Positions 35,572 to 43,660 of a stretch of DNA of 64,000 bases are shown here, piece by piece. This DNA comes from Desulfovibrionaceae bacterium (GTDB taxonomy: Bacteria; Desulfobacterota; Desulfovibrionia; Desulfovibrionales; Desulfovibrionaceae): NCBI GenBank assembly GCA_015709315.1, contig JACCQI010000011.1:1-64000 (forward strand), in the 5' to 3' direction. How positions within the stretch are numbered: position 1 is the first letter of the stretch; every line of letters starts with the position of its first letter. The position numbers were made by a program, and so were the translations under genes. The notes beneath the pieces are model-generated. The model did no database searches. It was not told where the DNA came from and saw nothing but the letters and a program-made list of their open reading frames with translations.

Positions 35572-35856
35572 TTAGTTGCGGGCCATGCGGATGATGAACA
35601 TCAGGCCGAACATGGCCGCGCCGAGCCACCAGAGGAACAGGGCCAGTTCCGTGGTCAGGGCGACGTAGAGCAGTTTGGCGACCGTATCAAGGGGGAGGGT
35701 CTCGGCCGCGGAGAGCAGGTCGAGCCCGAACAGGGAGCGAAGGACGGTGAACAGGGAAAGGTGCGGCCAGTCCCCGGTCAGGAATCGGCCGACTGCTTGG
35801 CAGGCCAGTACCAGCAGGCAGCCTGTCCAGCTGAGGAAACCAAGTGACTTGAGCAT
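35572..35856 (-). CDS. Small three-helix membrane protein (unknown)
   Basis: The 94-aa protein is mostly hydrophobic, with about three helices (LGFLSWTGCLLVLAC, a central amphipathic section, and LALFLWWLGAAMFGLMFII) ending MARN. I do not recognise a family. ATG 35856 leaves 66 bp to the divergent PilZ gene; a start at 35892 would add 12 residues. Neither has a Shine-Dalgarno. It may be read into the rnf cytochrome gene 116 bp downstream. Confidence 0.6.
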   Translation of the reverse strand: MLKSLGFLSWTGCLLVLACQAVGRFLTGDWPHLSLFTVLRSLFGLDLLSAAETLPLDTVAKLLYVALTTELALFLWWLGAAMFGLMFIIRMARN

Positions 35857-35922
35857 TGAAGGTGTATAAATAATTGCCAGGAAAAATGCCATGCGTTAGA
35901 CAGGAATCGGGGGATACGCCGC

Positions 35923-36552
35923 ATGGATATAGAATCCGGTGGCCGCATCATTCTTCAGTTGTCGACGTTCGAGGACAGGTTTCTCGGCGTCGTTGCCGGC
36001 ATCAGGAACGACGGCAGGTTCATGGCCTTCGTCACCATGCCCAGGGCAGCCCGCGATCGGCTTCGGGTGGACGACTCTGCGGCCGTCAAATACGCCTATG
36101 ACGGACGACTGCTTGGGTTTTCCACCCGTGTCCTTAAGGTCGTGGACCATGAGGACACCCTACTCGAACTGGAAGGGCCGGGCGTCATTTTCGATGCCGA
36201 GGAGCGGGCGGAACCCCGGTGCGCCTGTCGTTATCCGGCCACCATGTCCCTGAACGGGCAGACCGTGCGCGGCGTGGTCGAGGACATGTCCGCCAGTTGC
36301 GCCCGCCTCCGGCTGTTGGACGACTGGGCCGGCGGCTTTTCCGCAGAGCGGGGCGACAGCCTCACGCTCACTTTCCATCCTTTCGAGATGAGCGCAAATG
36401 ATTATTCCATTGGGTGCTCTGTGGTCAAGTTGTTTATGAAAAACGGAGAACGGTACGCCGTCCTCCGTTTCGATACAGGCGAAACGGATATGCTCGAGCG
36501 CATATCCGGGTTCATCGAGGCGCAGGTCTGCTGCGCCCTGTCGCTCATGTAG
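35923..36552 (+). CDS. PilZ-domain protein with YcgR-like N-terminal domain
   Basis: The 209-aa protein has an N-terminal beta-rich domain (~1-95) like the PilZN/YcgR domain and a PilZ domain (~98-205). The c-di-GMP motif RxxxR is present (RCACR), but the second motif D-x-S-x-x-G ends in Cys (DMSASCA). c-di-GMP binding is likely but may be altered. Such proteins act on flagellar motors or secretion. It ends 1 bp from the convergent reductase-like gene. Confidence 0.78.
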   Translation: MDIESGGRIILQLSTFEDRFLGVVAGIRNDGRFMAFVTMPRAARDRLRVDDSAAVKYAYDGRLLGFSTRVLKVVDHEDTLLELEGPGVIFDAEERAEPRCACRYPATMSLNGQTVRGVVEDMSASCARLRLLDDWAGGFSAERGDSLTLTFHPFEMSANDYSIGCSVVKLFMKNGERYAVLRFDTGETDMLERISGFIEAQVCCALSLM

Positions 36553-36553
36553 A

Positions 36554-37456
36554 TCAGGCGGTCCCGAGCTTCTTCGCGTAGGTGGCCGCCTCGATGCCCG
36601 CCACGCATCCCTCGCCCACGGCCTTGGCCATTTGCAGCGGCGGGCCGCAGATGTCGCCCGCGGCGTAGACGCCGGGCACGTTGGTGCGCTGCTTCTTGTC
36701 CGTTTCGATGTATTTCATGGATTCGTCCAACTGCACGCCGAGCATGGCGGTCAGTTCCAGGACGCCCTTGGCTCCCAACTCGATGAACACGCCGCTCACG
36801 TCCCGGGTGGTCCCGTCGTCGAGCTTCACGCCCGTGACCGCGTTGTCGCCCAGGATTTCCTCGATTTTGCGGCCTTCGTGGACATGGACGCCGGTTTGGT
36901 CAAGCTGCTCGCGCAGGCCGTCGGCCACATCCAGCTTTTCGCAGTACAGGTGAACCTCGGAGGCGAAGTTGGTCAGGGCCACCGCGCCGCCCGCGGCCGC
37001 GCTCCGGCAGCCAGCCACGGCCACGATTTCGTCGCGGTAGAAGCCCGCATCGCAGTCCACGCAGTAGCTGACGCCTTTGCCCAGCAGTTTCTTTTCGCCC
37101 GGCACGCCCAGCTTGTTGCGGCTGGACCCGGTGGCCAGGATCACGGTCTTCGCCCGGATCACGTCGCCGGACTCCAGGCGGATGGAGAAGGTGTCGTCGT
37201 CGGGGGCGATGCCCAGCACGTCCTCATCGCGGAATTCGGTGCCGAAGGTCTCGGCCTGCTCGCGTCCCGTCCGCAGGATTTCCTCGCCGGAAATCTGCAA
37301 CTGGCAGCAATAGTTTTCAACGTGCGCCCAATACAGGGAGGAGTTGTCGATGCGCCCGAGCATGAGGACCCTGGCTTTTTTGCGGGATGCGTGGATGGCG
37401 GCCTGAAGCCCGCCGGGGCCGGAGCCGAGAATGGCGACGTCATATGTATTGGACAT
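36554..37456 (-). CDS. Thioredoxin-reductase-like flavoprotein with non-canonical NADPH site
   Basis: The 300-aa protein has FAD loop GSGPGG at the N-terminus, redox disulfide CVDC at ~133-136, and a C-terminal FAD motif GVYAAGDICG, so the overall plan is thioredoxin reductase. The second dinucleotide loop reads AGCRSAAAGG rather than GGGDSAxEE, and the HRRxxxR that binds the NADPH phosphate is missing (HLYCEK there). The electron donor is therefore probably not NADPH; ferredoxin-linked flavin reductases have a similar loss. Confidence 0.85.
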   Translation of the reverse strand: MSNTYDVAILGSGPGGLQAAIHASRKKARVLMLGRIDNSSLYWAHVENYCCQLQISGEEILRTGREQAETFGTEFRDEDVLGIAPDDDTFSIRLESGDVIRAKTVILATGSSRNKLGVPGEKKLLGKGVSYCVDCDAGFYRDEIVAVAGCRSAAAGGAVALTNFASEVHLYCEKLDVADGLREQLDQTGVHVHEGRKIEEILGDNAVTGVKLDDGTTRDVSGVFIELGAKGVLELTAMLGVQLDESMKYIETDKKQRTNVPGVYAAGDICGPPLQMAKAVGEGCVAGIEAATYAKKLGTA

Positions 37457-37583
37457 GGGAGCCTCCGTTTTCGATTTGCAAATGGTGATGCTATGGAACG
37501 AGAAAAGTAATCATCACCGGCCTGTTGTAAAGGGCCGGGCGGACGGAAGGCGCAAGGGCGCGCCGAGTGGCTTGCCGTGGACC

Positions 37584-38354
37584 TTATGCGGACAGGTAGG
37601 CGTGCGCCCGGTCTTCCAGGGCCTTGATCCGGTCGTCGGCGGGGAGCAGGAAGAACGCCTTGTCCACCAGCCCCCGCCGGTAGAGCAGGGTTTTGGACGT
37701 TTCGTAGGACAGGTCGCGTATCCAGCCGATGAGCATCAGGATGAAGTCGTTGCTGTACCTGAGCGTTCGGTAGTCGCACGGCAGGCCGGAGAGCACGGCC
37801 TCGTACACGTGGCCGGAATAGCGGGTCGGATGCTCCTCCAGGCTGAGGATGACTTCCTTCCGGGGATTGTCCCGGTCGCCCAGGTGGTCCAGAATGACGT
37901 TGAAGATGTCGATCTTGTCCGCGTCCCTGACCACGTTCACCATGGTCCGCAGGCAGCCTCGGGTGGCGGGGTTGATGGACTTGGCGTTGTGCAGGCCCAC
38001 GGTGGCGCGGATGAGCCGCCATTCGGCCTCGGCCACGTCGTCGGGCAGGTCCAGGGTACGCATGGCCAGGACGCCCATGCGGCCGTGGTTCAATGAGTCC
38101 GCGTCCTTGTATGTGCCATACCGGGCGAACTGGGGGAAGCGGCCGATGTCGTGATAGAGCGAGGCCAGGATCGCCAGTTCGGCCTCGTGGGCCGGGACGG
38201 TTTCGTTTTCAACGATTTCGCGCCCGTTGTCGAGCACGCGCAGGGAGTGCTCCCGCTTGAGCAGTATGTAGTAGTCGCGGCTTTTTTCGCCGGTCAGGTG
38301 GCCGTCGGCAAAGTCCGTGAAGGCGGTGATGTGGCGGTCGAGGTCCATGGTCAA
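37584..38354 (-). CDS. HD-domain phosphohydrolase
   Basis: The 256-aa protein has the metal-binding His/Asp set of HD hydrolases: H in KREHSLRV, the HD pair in YHDIGRF, and D in RDADKID. It lacks GYP features of c-di-GMP phosphodiesterases. The substrate is likely a phosphomonoester or nucleotide. Its start overlaps the SHOCT gene stop by 4 nt, so they are coupled. Confidence 0.85.
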   Translation of the reverse strand: MTMDLDRHITAFTDFADGHLTGEKSRDYYILLKREHSLRVLDNGREIVENETVPAHEAELAILASLYHDIGRFPQFARYGTYKDADSLNHGRMGVLAMRTLDLPDDVAEAEWRLIRATVGLHNAKSINPATRGCLRTMVNVVRDADKIDIFNVILDHLGDRDNPRKEVILSLEEHPTRYSGHVYEAVLSGLPCDYRTLRYSNDFILMLIGWIRDLSYETSKTLLYRRGLVDKAFFLLPADDRIKALEDRAHAYLSA

Positions 38355-38680
38355 TCCTTGAGCGATTTCATCTTCAATCTGTATTCGATTTCCGAGATTT
38401 CACCCTTGGCGAAACGTTCTTCCAGTTCGGCGCGTTCCTGTTCGGTCTCCCGTCGCGCCTCCTCTTCGAGTTCCTTGTCGCGGAGCGGGCCGCCGGGGCC
38501 GAAGAGGAGCCGGAGAAAAAACAGGATTCCCCCGATGATGATGACCACGAAGACCAGCCGTGCCAGGGCCGGAAGAAGGTGTTCCCCATAGCCGGAGTTG
38601 AACGGCCAGGCGCGCCATTCCGGGTTGTTCAGAAAATCGAGGAACTCGGCAAGGTGGGGCAGGGCGGCAAATGGGTTCAT
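38351..38680 (-). CDS. Membrane protein with C-terminal SHOCT motif
   Basis: The 109-aa protein has one helix (~35-56), a charged coiled stretch rich in Glu/Arg, and a C-terminal SHOCT-like motif (LEERFAKGEISEIEYR). SHOCT is a short oligomerisation motif found on many membrane proteins. It precedes and overlaps the HD gene. Function unknown. Confidence 0.7.
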   Translation of the reverse strand: MNPFAALPHLAEFLDFLNNPEWRAWPFNSGYGEHLLPALARLVFVVIIIGGILFFLRLLFGPGGPLRDKELEEEARRETEQERAELEERFAKGEISEIEYRLKMKSLKD

Positions 38681-38886
38681 AAATGTTTTCCTCCGGGGGT
38701 GGGCGGTGCGTCCAGTGGAAAATCCCTACTTGCCATTGCCTTCGGAAGCAAGTGTTAGGGCTTGCATTTCACGAAGGGGATGCATATTTTATATCATGCG
38801 GTTGTATTTGTTCCCGACCCTGTTTATGGTGCGTTGTATTCTTTTTCCGTATGGGATAACGGAACATGGGAGCGGGTGGAGGCGTG

Positions 38887-39285
38887 ATGCGGATACTCAT
38901 TGTCGAAGATGAATTTACCAGCCGCAAGCTGCTGACCGCGCTTTTGTCGGATTTCGGCACTTGCGACACGGCTTCGGACGGGGTGGAATGCGTCGAGGCT
39001 TTCAAGAAGGCTCTGAACGAGAAGCAGCCTTACGACCTGGTATGCATGGACATCATGATGCCCAACAAGGACGGCCATCAGGCGCTCAAGGAGATCCGCG
39101 TCATTGAGATGGAAGCGGGCGTGAACGCGGCCGACGAGGCCAAGGTCATCATGATCACCGCCCTCAACGATCCCAAGACCGTGGTCAAGGCGTACTACAA
39201 GGGCGGCGCCGCGGCATACCTGCCCAAACCCATCGAAGTGGACAGCCTATACGCCATCCTTCGCGACCTTGCCCTCATTGAATGA
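38887..39285 (+). CDS. Single-domain response regulator
   Basis: The 132-aa receiver has acidic pocket residues in VEDE, phospho-acceptor Asp in LVCMDIMMP, Thr in MITAL and Lys in LPKPIEV. There is no output domain, so it acts CheY-like by binding a partner. ATG 38887 begins MRILIVEDE; ATG 38866 is an alternative. The stop overlaps the Tim44-like start as ATGA. The 206-bp upstream gap shows no clear consensus promoter. Confidence 0.88.
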   Translation: MRILIVEDEFTSRKLLTALLSDFGTCDTASDGVECVEAFKKALNEKQPYDLVCMDIMMPNKDGHQALKEIRVIEMEAGVNAADEAKVIMITALNDPKTVVKAYYKGGAAAYLPKPIEVDSLYAILRDLALIE

Positions 39286-40079
39286 TTGCCTTGGACGCGA
39301 TTGCACCGTACAAAGCATCCATGCACGCACACTTTTCCGTTCCTTCGACCGGCCGACACGGGCGCTTCGCCCTGTTCGCCGCCGTCCTGTTTCTGGTCCT
39401 GGTCGAGGCCGCGCCCGTCATGGCTCAGGATCTGCCCGCAGGGGGGCGGACCGGCGGCATGCTCAACATCCTGCTGCTGGCGGTCATCGCCTATTTCCTG
39501 GTCCGCTCCTTCAGGCGGCGAAACAGGAAGGATGACACGCGGCCGGGCCGCTGGACGCCGACCGACACCGATCGCGCCGATCCCGGCAACGACGAGGACG
39601 CGGCGCGGCCCATGGACCGGCACGAAGCCGCCCGGCGCACCTGGGATATCCTCAGTTCCAAGGAGGAGGGGCGTCCCGAACCCACCACGCCCACGGGACC
39701 GCCGCCGCAACCGCGTGCCGACGGCTTTGACGAGGCCGAGTTCCTGGAAGGGGCCAAGCTGTTCTTCTCCCGTTTCCAGCAGGCCCGCGCGGATGGGGGG
39801 TTCGACGATTTGCGTGAATTCATGTCGGACGACGTCTTCCGTGAAGCCGAGGCCGACGGCCGGGAGCGGATCGAGGTCATGTTGCTCACGGCCCGTCTGG
39901 TGGAGCTGAATACCGAGGGAGGCCGGACAACGGCCACCGTTTTTTACGACGCCCGGCTCAGGACGGGCGAGCAGGGCGAGCGGAACGAGCACGTCCGCCA
40001 GGTGTGGGAGTTCTCCCGCGACGACGGCAGGCCGGACGCCCTGTGGATTTTGGAGAAAATGGACAAAGTTGATCAGTAG
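39282..40079 (+). CDS. Tim44-like domain membrane protein
   Basis: The 265-aa protein has a signal-like helix (~28-50), a second helix (~60-78) with RSFRRR stop-transfer, a Pro/Asp-rich linker, and a C-terminal Tim44-like domain (~140-260) with FLEGAKLFFSRFQQA and WEFSRDDG. Bacterial Tim44-like proteins bind membrane or ribosome components. Translationally coupled to the response regulator. Confidence 0.8.
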   Translation: MIALDAIAPYKASMHAHFSVPSTGRHGRFALFAAVLFLVLVEAAPVMAQDLPAGGRTGGMLNILLLAVIAYFLVRSFRRRNRKDDTRPGRWTPTDTDRADPGNDEDAARPMDRHEAARRTWDILSSKEEGRPEPTTPTGPPPQPRADGFDEAEFLEGAKLFFSRFQQARADGGFDDLREFMSDDVFREAEADGRERIEVMLLTARLVELNTEGGRTTATVFYDARLRTGEQGERNEHVRQVWEFSRDDGRPDALWILEKMDKVDQ

Positions 40080-40117
40080 TCCCGGGTCCTGGGGCGATTC
40101 ATATATCGGAGGAATAC

Positions 40118-40843
40118 GTGGCGGATACCGTTCATAATCTGGACCAGCCTATTGGTGCGCTCATCGACATTGCCGTGCGCGAGTTCGGCGAGGTCGAGTT
40201 CGAGACCGTGGCCCTGGGCGGCCAGACATTGGAAATATTGCAAATCAGGAACATGCCCAAGTATCTGGACAAGCTCATCGACAAGAGCAGGGCCGGGAAA
40301 ACCATCACCTTGCCCTTATGGGCCAAGGTCTGGCCGTCCTGCCTCATCATGGGCTACACCCTGACCAGGTTCCCCTTTGCCGAAGGCGGGCGCATCCTCG
40401 AAGTGGGCGCGGGCTGCGCGGTCAACGGGCTGCTCCTGGCGCGGCTCGGCCATGTCGTGACCATCTCCGACATCGAGCCGTACGCCCTGCTTTTCAGCAA
40501 GATCAACGCCCTGAAAAACGGCCTGGACGACAAGGTGGTGCTGCGGCGGACCGACTTCACCTCCGACAACATGGGTAAGCGGTTCGATTACATCATCGGT
40601 TGCGAGGTGCTCTACGACGAGCCGTCCTACGAGCCGCTGGCGGACTTCATCGAAGCCCACCTGACCGATGCCGCGCACGCCGAGGTCCTGCTGGCCCTGG
40701 ACCGCAAGCGGCAGGGCAGGAAATTCTTCGACAAGGCGGCCGAGTCCTTTGCCATGATGAAATCCGACGCCAATTATACGGATAAGGAAACCGGCGAGGA
40801 GAAGGTGGTCAACCTCTATCGCATGAAGAGGAAGCAGGCGTGA
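40118..40843 (+). CDS. Class I protein methyltransferase (METTL21/ETFB-KMT-like)
   Basis: The 241-aa Rossmann methyltransferase has ILEVGAGCAVNG as SAM motif I, SDIEPYA as motif II acidic loop, and GCEVLYDE after strand 4. The LPLWAKVWPSC segment preceding motif I is typical of protein-lysine methyltransferases. Start GTG 40118 has CGGAGGA upstream. It overlaps ycaO by 4 nt, suggesting the two modify the same target. Confidence 0.82.
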   Translation: MADTVHNLDQPIGALIDIAVREFGEVEFETVALGGQTLEILQIRNMPKYLDKLIDKSRAGKTITLPLWAKVWPSCLIMGYTLTRFPFAEGGRILEVGAGCAVNGLLLARLGHVVTISDIEPYALLFSKINALKNGLDDKVVLRRTDFTSDNMGKRFDYIIGCEVLYDEPSYEPLADFIEAHLTDAAHAEVLLALDRKRQGRKFFDKAAESFAMMKSDANYTDKETGEEKVVNLYRMKRKQA

Positions 40844-42567
40844 TCGAGCTCAAGTCATGCGTGAAGGCATTCACCACGGACCAGGACAAGGCGTGCAGCC
40901 CGGCCGACACCGTGCGGCGGGTCAAGGCCCGCCTGGAGGAAACGTGCAAGGGCGTGCTGGCCATGACCGACCGGGTGGACACCGGCCGTCTCGGCATCCC
41001 GGTTTTCGTCAGCCAGTGCGGTCCCGAGGCGCGGGAGATCATGCCCACCCGCAAGCAGATGGGCAAGGGCGCGTCCCCGGAACAGGCCGAGGCTTCCGCC
41101 CTCATGGAACTGGTCGAGCGGTTCTCCTATTTCAGCTTTTGGAAGGACGACGCCAATTTCGAGGAACTGACGTGGTCCGAGGCGCGGGAGAAGTGGCCGG
41201 GACAGGTCATGGGCATCGACCGCATCCTCCATTCCGTGGACGAGAATCTGGACGCGGACAAGGCGGCCCGGATCATGGATCTGGTCCGTTGGAAATTCCA
41301 TCCCGCCCTGAACGTCTGCACCGGCAGGGAGGAGTACGTCCCCCTGGACTGGTTCAAGAAACTCAACGAATTCAACGGGTCGTCAGCGGGCAACACCTTT
41401 GAGGAATCCATCTTCCAGGGTGCCTGCGAGTTGGTCGAACGCCATGTCTGCGCGGTCATCGACCGATCCAGGCAGGCCACGCCGACCATTGACCCGGCAT
41501 CGACAGACGATCCGGTCCTGCGCCGTCTGGTGGAGTGTTTCGAGCGAAACGGCGTGAACTTGGTCCTCAAGGATTTCTCGCTCGGCTATCCGGCCCCCAC
41601 CGTGGCCGCCGTGGCCTGGGACCGCGAGACTTTCCCGGCGCTCAGCGAGATCGTGTTCACGGCCGGGACCGCGGCCTCGCCGGTCAAGGCGGCCATCCGG
41701 GCCGTCACCGAAGTGGCGCAACTGGCGGGCGATTTTGAGACGAGCCGTGTGTACGAAGCCTCCGGCCTGCCCAAGTTCACGGAACTCGACCAGCTCGAGT
41801 GGCTCCTGGAGGGCGAGGTCGTTCCCCTGGAATCCCTGCCGTCCATCGAAAACGCGGACATGTACGAGGAGCTGCTTTCCCTGGCGCACGGTCTGGAGCA
41901 GGGGGACAATGTCCTGTACTCGGTGGACACCCGGCACCCGGACCTGATGGTCACCGCCAACTACAATTTCGTGCCCGGCTTCGATTTCCGCGAGCGCACT
42001 CCGCATCGGTCCATCGGCCTGTTCGTGGGCCGCATCCTGGCCGAGGACGCGGAGTTCGACGAAGCCCTCCAAGGGTTGGATGTGCTCGAGGACATTTATC
42101 CCGACGCCTACTTCATCCCGTTTTTCCGGGGGCTGCTGGCCTTGCGCATGGGCGACCCCCTGTATGCGGCGGATATGTTCGCCTTGTCCGAGCCGTTCCA
42201 GCCCGCCGCTCCCGAACAGGCGCTGGCGGCCTTTTACCAGGCGTATGCCCTGAGCCAGGTCGAGGACTGGGAAAACGCGGTCAGCCATCTGGATCGGGCC
42301 ATCGGCCTGGACCGGGAGTGCAAGGAGTTCTTCAACCTGCGCGGCGTTGCCCACTTCAAGGGCGGCCGGTACCCGGAGGCGGCCGAGGATTTCCAGGCGT
42401 CGCTCAATATCGACAGCGGTTCTCCCCACGACCTGGCCAACCTCGGTCTGTGCCACAAGTTCATGGGCAACAGGCTGGAGGCCCTGGATTACTTGAAGGC
42501 GGCCCTGGATATGGATCCCGGCCTGGAATATGCCCGTGTCCATTACAATGAACTCATGGAATCCTAA
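40840..42567 (+). CDS. ycaO: YcaO-domain protein with C-terminal TPR repeats
   Basis: The 575-aa protein has an ATP-binding YcaO domain (~20-400) with clustered Glu residues E84, E90 and E93; E188/E189, E197 and E200; and RAVTE at 287-291, which hold Mg-ATP. TPR repeats follow (~405-570). YcaO enzymes activate backbone amides with ATP to make azolines or thioamides; E. coli YcaO, similar in length, assists RimO methylthiolation of ribosomal S12. The coupled methyltransferase and dsrC 209 bp downstream raise other target options. Confidence 0.88.
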   Translation: MIELKSCVKAFTTDQDKACSPADTVRRVKARLEETCKGVLAMTDRVDTGRLGIPVFVSQCGPEAREIMPTRKQMGKGASPEQAEASALMELVERFSYFSFWKDDANFEELTWSEAREKWPGQVMGIDRILHSVDENLDADKAARIMDLVRWKFHPALNVCTGREEYVPLDWFKKLNEFNGSSAGNTFEESIFQGACELVERHVCAVIDRSRQATPTIDPASTDDPVLRRLVECFERNGVNLVLKDFSLGYPAPTVAAVAWDRETFPALSEIVFTAGTAASPVKAAIRAVTEVAQLAGDFETSRVYEASGLPKFTELDQLEWLLEGEVVPLESLPSIENADMYEELLSLAHGLEQGDNVLYSVDTRHPDLMVTANYNFVPGFDFRERTPHRSIGLFVGRILAEDAEFDEALQGLDVLEDIYPDAYFIPFFRGLLALRMGDPLYAADMFALSEPFQPAAPEQALAAFYQAYALSQVEDWENAVSHLDRAIGLDRECKEFFNLRGVAHFKGGRYPEAAEDFQASLNIDSGSPHDLANLGLCHKFMGNRLEALDYLKAALDMDPGLEYARVHYNELMES

Positions 42568-42623
42568 TGTGTTACAAAGGCATGCCTATTTGTGAAATTG
42601 TTCGATTGAAATGTGGCAAACGC

Positions 42624-42652
42624 TTGACAAAGAATGTGGCTGGCAGTAATGT
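42624..42652 (+). promoter_or_regulatory. Strong sigma-70 promoter of dsrC
   Basis: A consensus TTGACA (42624-42629), 17 bp, and TAATGT (42647-42652) lie in the gap after ycaO. The expected transcript start is at about 42659. So dsrC is expressed independently of the ycaO operon, as expected for an abundant protein. Confidence 0.75.
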
Positions 42653-42658
42653 CCCCCC

Positions 42659-42776
42659 ACGGTTTTAAACCGTTTCTTTTATTACGGCATCTAAGCAGCG
42701 GATCGCTGTTTAAACGGATAAGGTTGCTCCGAGTGTTCGGGGCCACAGCACGACAAACATCCACTAGGAGGATACA
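42659..42776 (+). promoter_or_regulatory. dsrC 5' leader with terminal hairpin
   Basis: The ~118-nt leader would begin with the near-perfect palindrome ACGGTTTTAAACCGT (42659-42673) and contains a second small hairpin, CAGCG-GAT-CGCTG, near 42694-42706. The AGGAGG ribosome site lies at 42764-42769. A hairpin at the very 5' end often stabilises mRNA. No ORF is seen. Confidence 0.5.
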
Positions 42777-43094
42777 ATGGCTGTTGTTGAATTCCAGGGC
42801 GCTTCTTTTGAAGTCGACGAAGACGGTTTCCTGCAGAAATTTGAAGACTGGACCCCTGTTTGGGTCGACTACGTGAAAGAATCCGAAGGCATCAAGGAAA
42901 TCACCGACGATCACCAGAAGGTCATCGACTTCCTGCAGGACTACTACAAGAAGAACGGCATCGCTCCGATGGTCCGTATCCTCTCCAAGGTCACCGGCTT
43001 CAAGCTGAAGCAGATCTACGAGCTGTTTCCGTCCGGACCCGGCAAGGGAGCCTGTAAGATGGCTGGCCTGCCCAAGCCCACCGGTTGCGTCTAG
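42777..43094 (+). CDS. dsrC: DsrC sulfur-carrier protein of dissimilatory sulfite reduction
   Basis: The 105-aa protein has the flexible C-terminal arm with both conserved cysteines, C93 (GKGACKM) and C104 (PTGCV-end). These form the trisulfide with sulfite-derived sulfur at DsrAB, which the DsrMKJOP complex reduces. Having both cysteines separates it from TusE-like relatives. It is monocistronic, between its own promoter and a strong terminator. Confidence 0.97.
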   Translation: MAVVEFQGASFEVDEDGFLQKFEDWTPVWVDYVKESEGIKEITDDHQKVIDFLQDYYKKNGIAPMVRILSKVTGFKLKQIYELFPSGPGKGACKMAGLPKPTGCV

Positions 43095-43116
43095 TTCGCA
43101 ACCCGAGCTTGATCGC

Positions 43117-43147
43117 AAAGGGCGGGAGTTCTTCTCCCGCCCTTTTT
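43117..43147 (+). terminator. dsrC terminator
   Basis: A perfect 9-bp GC stem (GGGCGGGAG/CTCCCGCCC) with a 5-nt loop is followed by five T residues. Confidence 0.92.
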
Positions 43148-43185
43148 CTCATGAATACGACATGGAAAGGTCTCGATTTTTTTGC

Positions 43186-43214
43186 TTGCCAACCGCGGGT
43201 GCAGTGCGTATAAG
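43186..43214 (+). promoter_or_regulatory. Promoter of rpmE
   Basis: TTGCCA (43186-43191) and TATAAG (43209-43214) are separated by 17 bp. The leader of about 30 nt contains the AGGAGA ribosome site of rpmE. Confidence 0.7.
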
Positions 43215-43251
43215 ACCGAGTTCCACGCAAAAAGAATGACAGGAGACAGTC

Positions 43252-43476
43252 ATGAAAAACGATATTCATCCCAAGACTTACAAGGCGAAAGTTCGCTGCC
43301 ACTGCGGTTACGAGACCGAACTGCTGACCACCAAGGGCGAAGATCTGGAAGTGGAAATCTGCTCCCAGTGCCATCCGTTCTACACCGGCAAGCAGCGCTT
43401 CGTGGATACCGCCGGCCGCATCGACCGCTTCCGCAAGAAGTACGGCGATCTGAACACCCTCGCCGCCAAAAAGTAG
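43252..43476 (+). CDS. rpmE: Ribosomal protein L31 (zinc form)
   Basis: The 74-aa protein of the large ribosomal subunit begins [10 protein letters not shown] and has the zinc ligands C16/C18 (RCHCG) and C37/C40 (CSQCHPF), so it is the Zn-containing type. [11 protein letters not shown] completes the family signature. It is the first gene of an rpmE-DUF1385-prfA-prmC string. Confidence 0.96.
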   Translation: MKNDIHPKTYKAKVRCHCGYETELLTTKGEDLEVEICSQCHPFYTGKQRFVDTAGRIDRFRKKYGDLNTLAAKK

Positions 43477-43660
43477 CTATTTTTCGGCGTCAAGCCGCAA
43501 GCATATGCCTTCGTTGGGGTTTTCCCCTTGCGGAGGCATATCCTTTTATTCGGCGGGCTTTACAATTCCGCGTGAATCCTTAATTGTCCGGGGTGCGGAA
43601 TGCGGCGGAATCTCCCGCCGCACGGTTGGTAATACCCAAATACCTTCGGAGGGTACGCTC

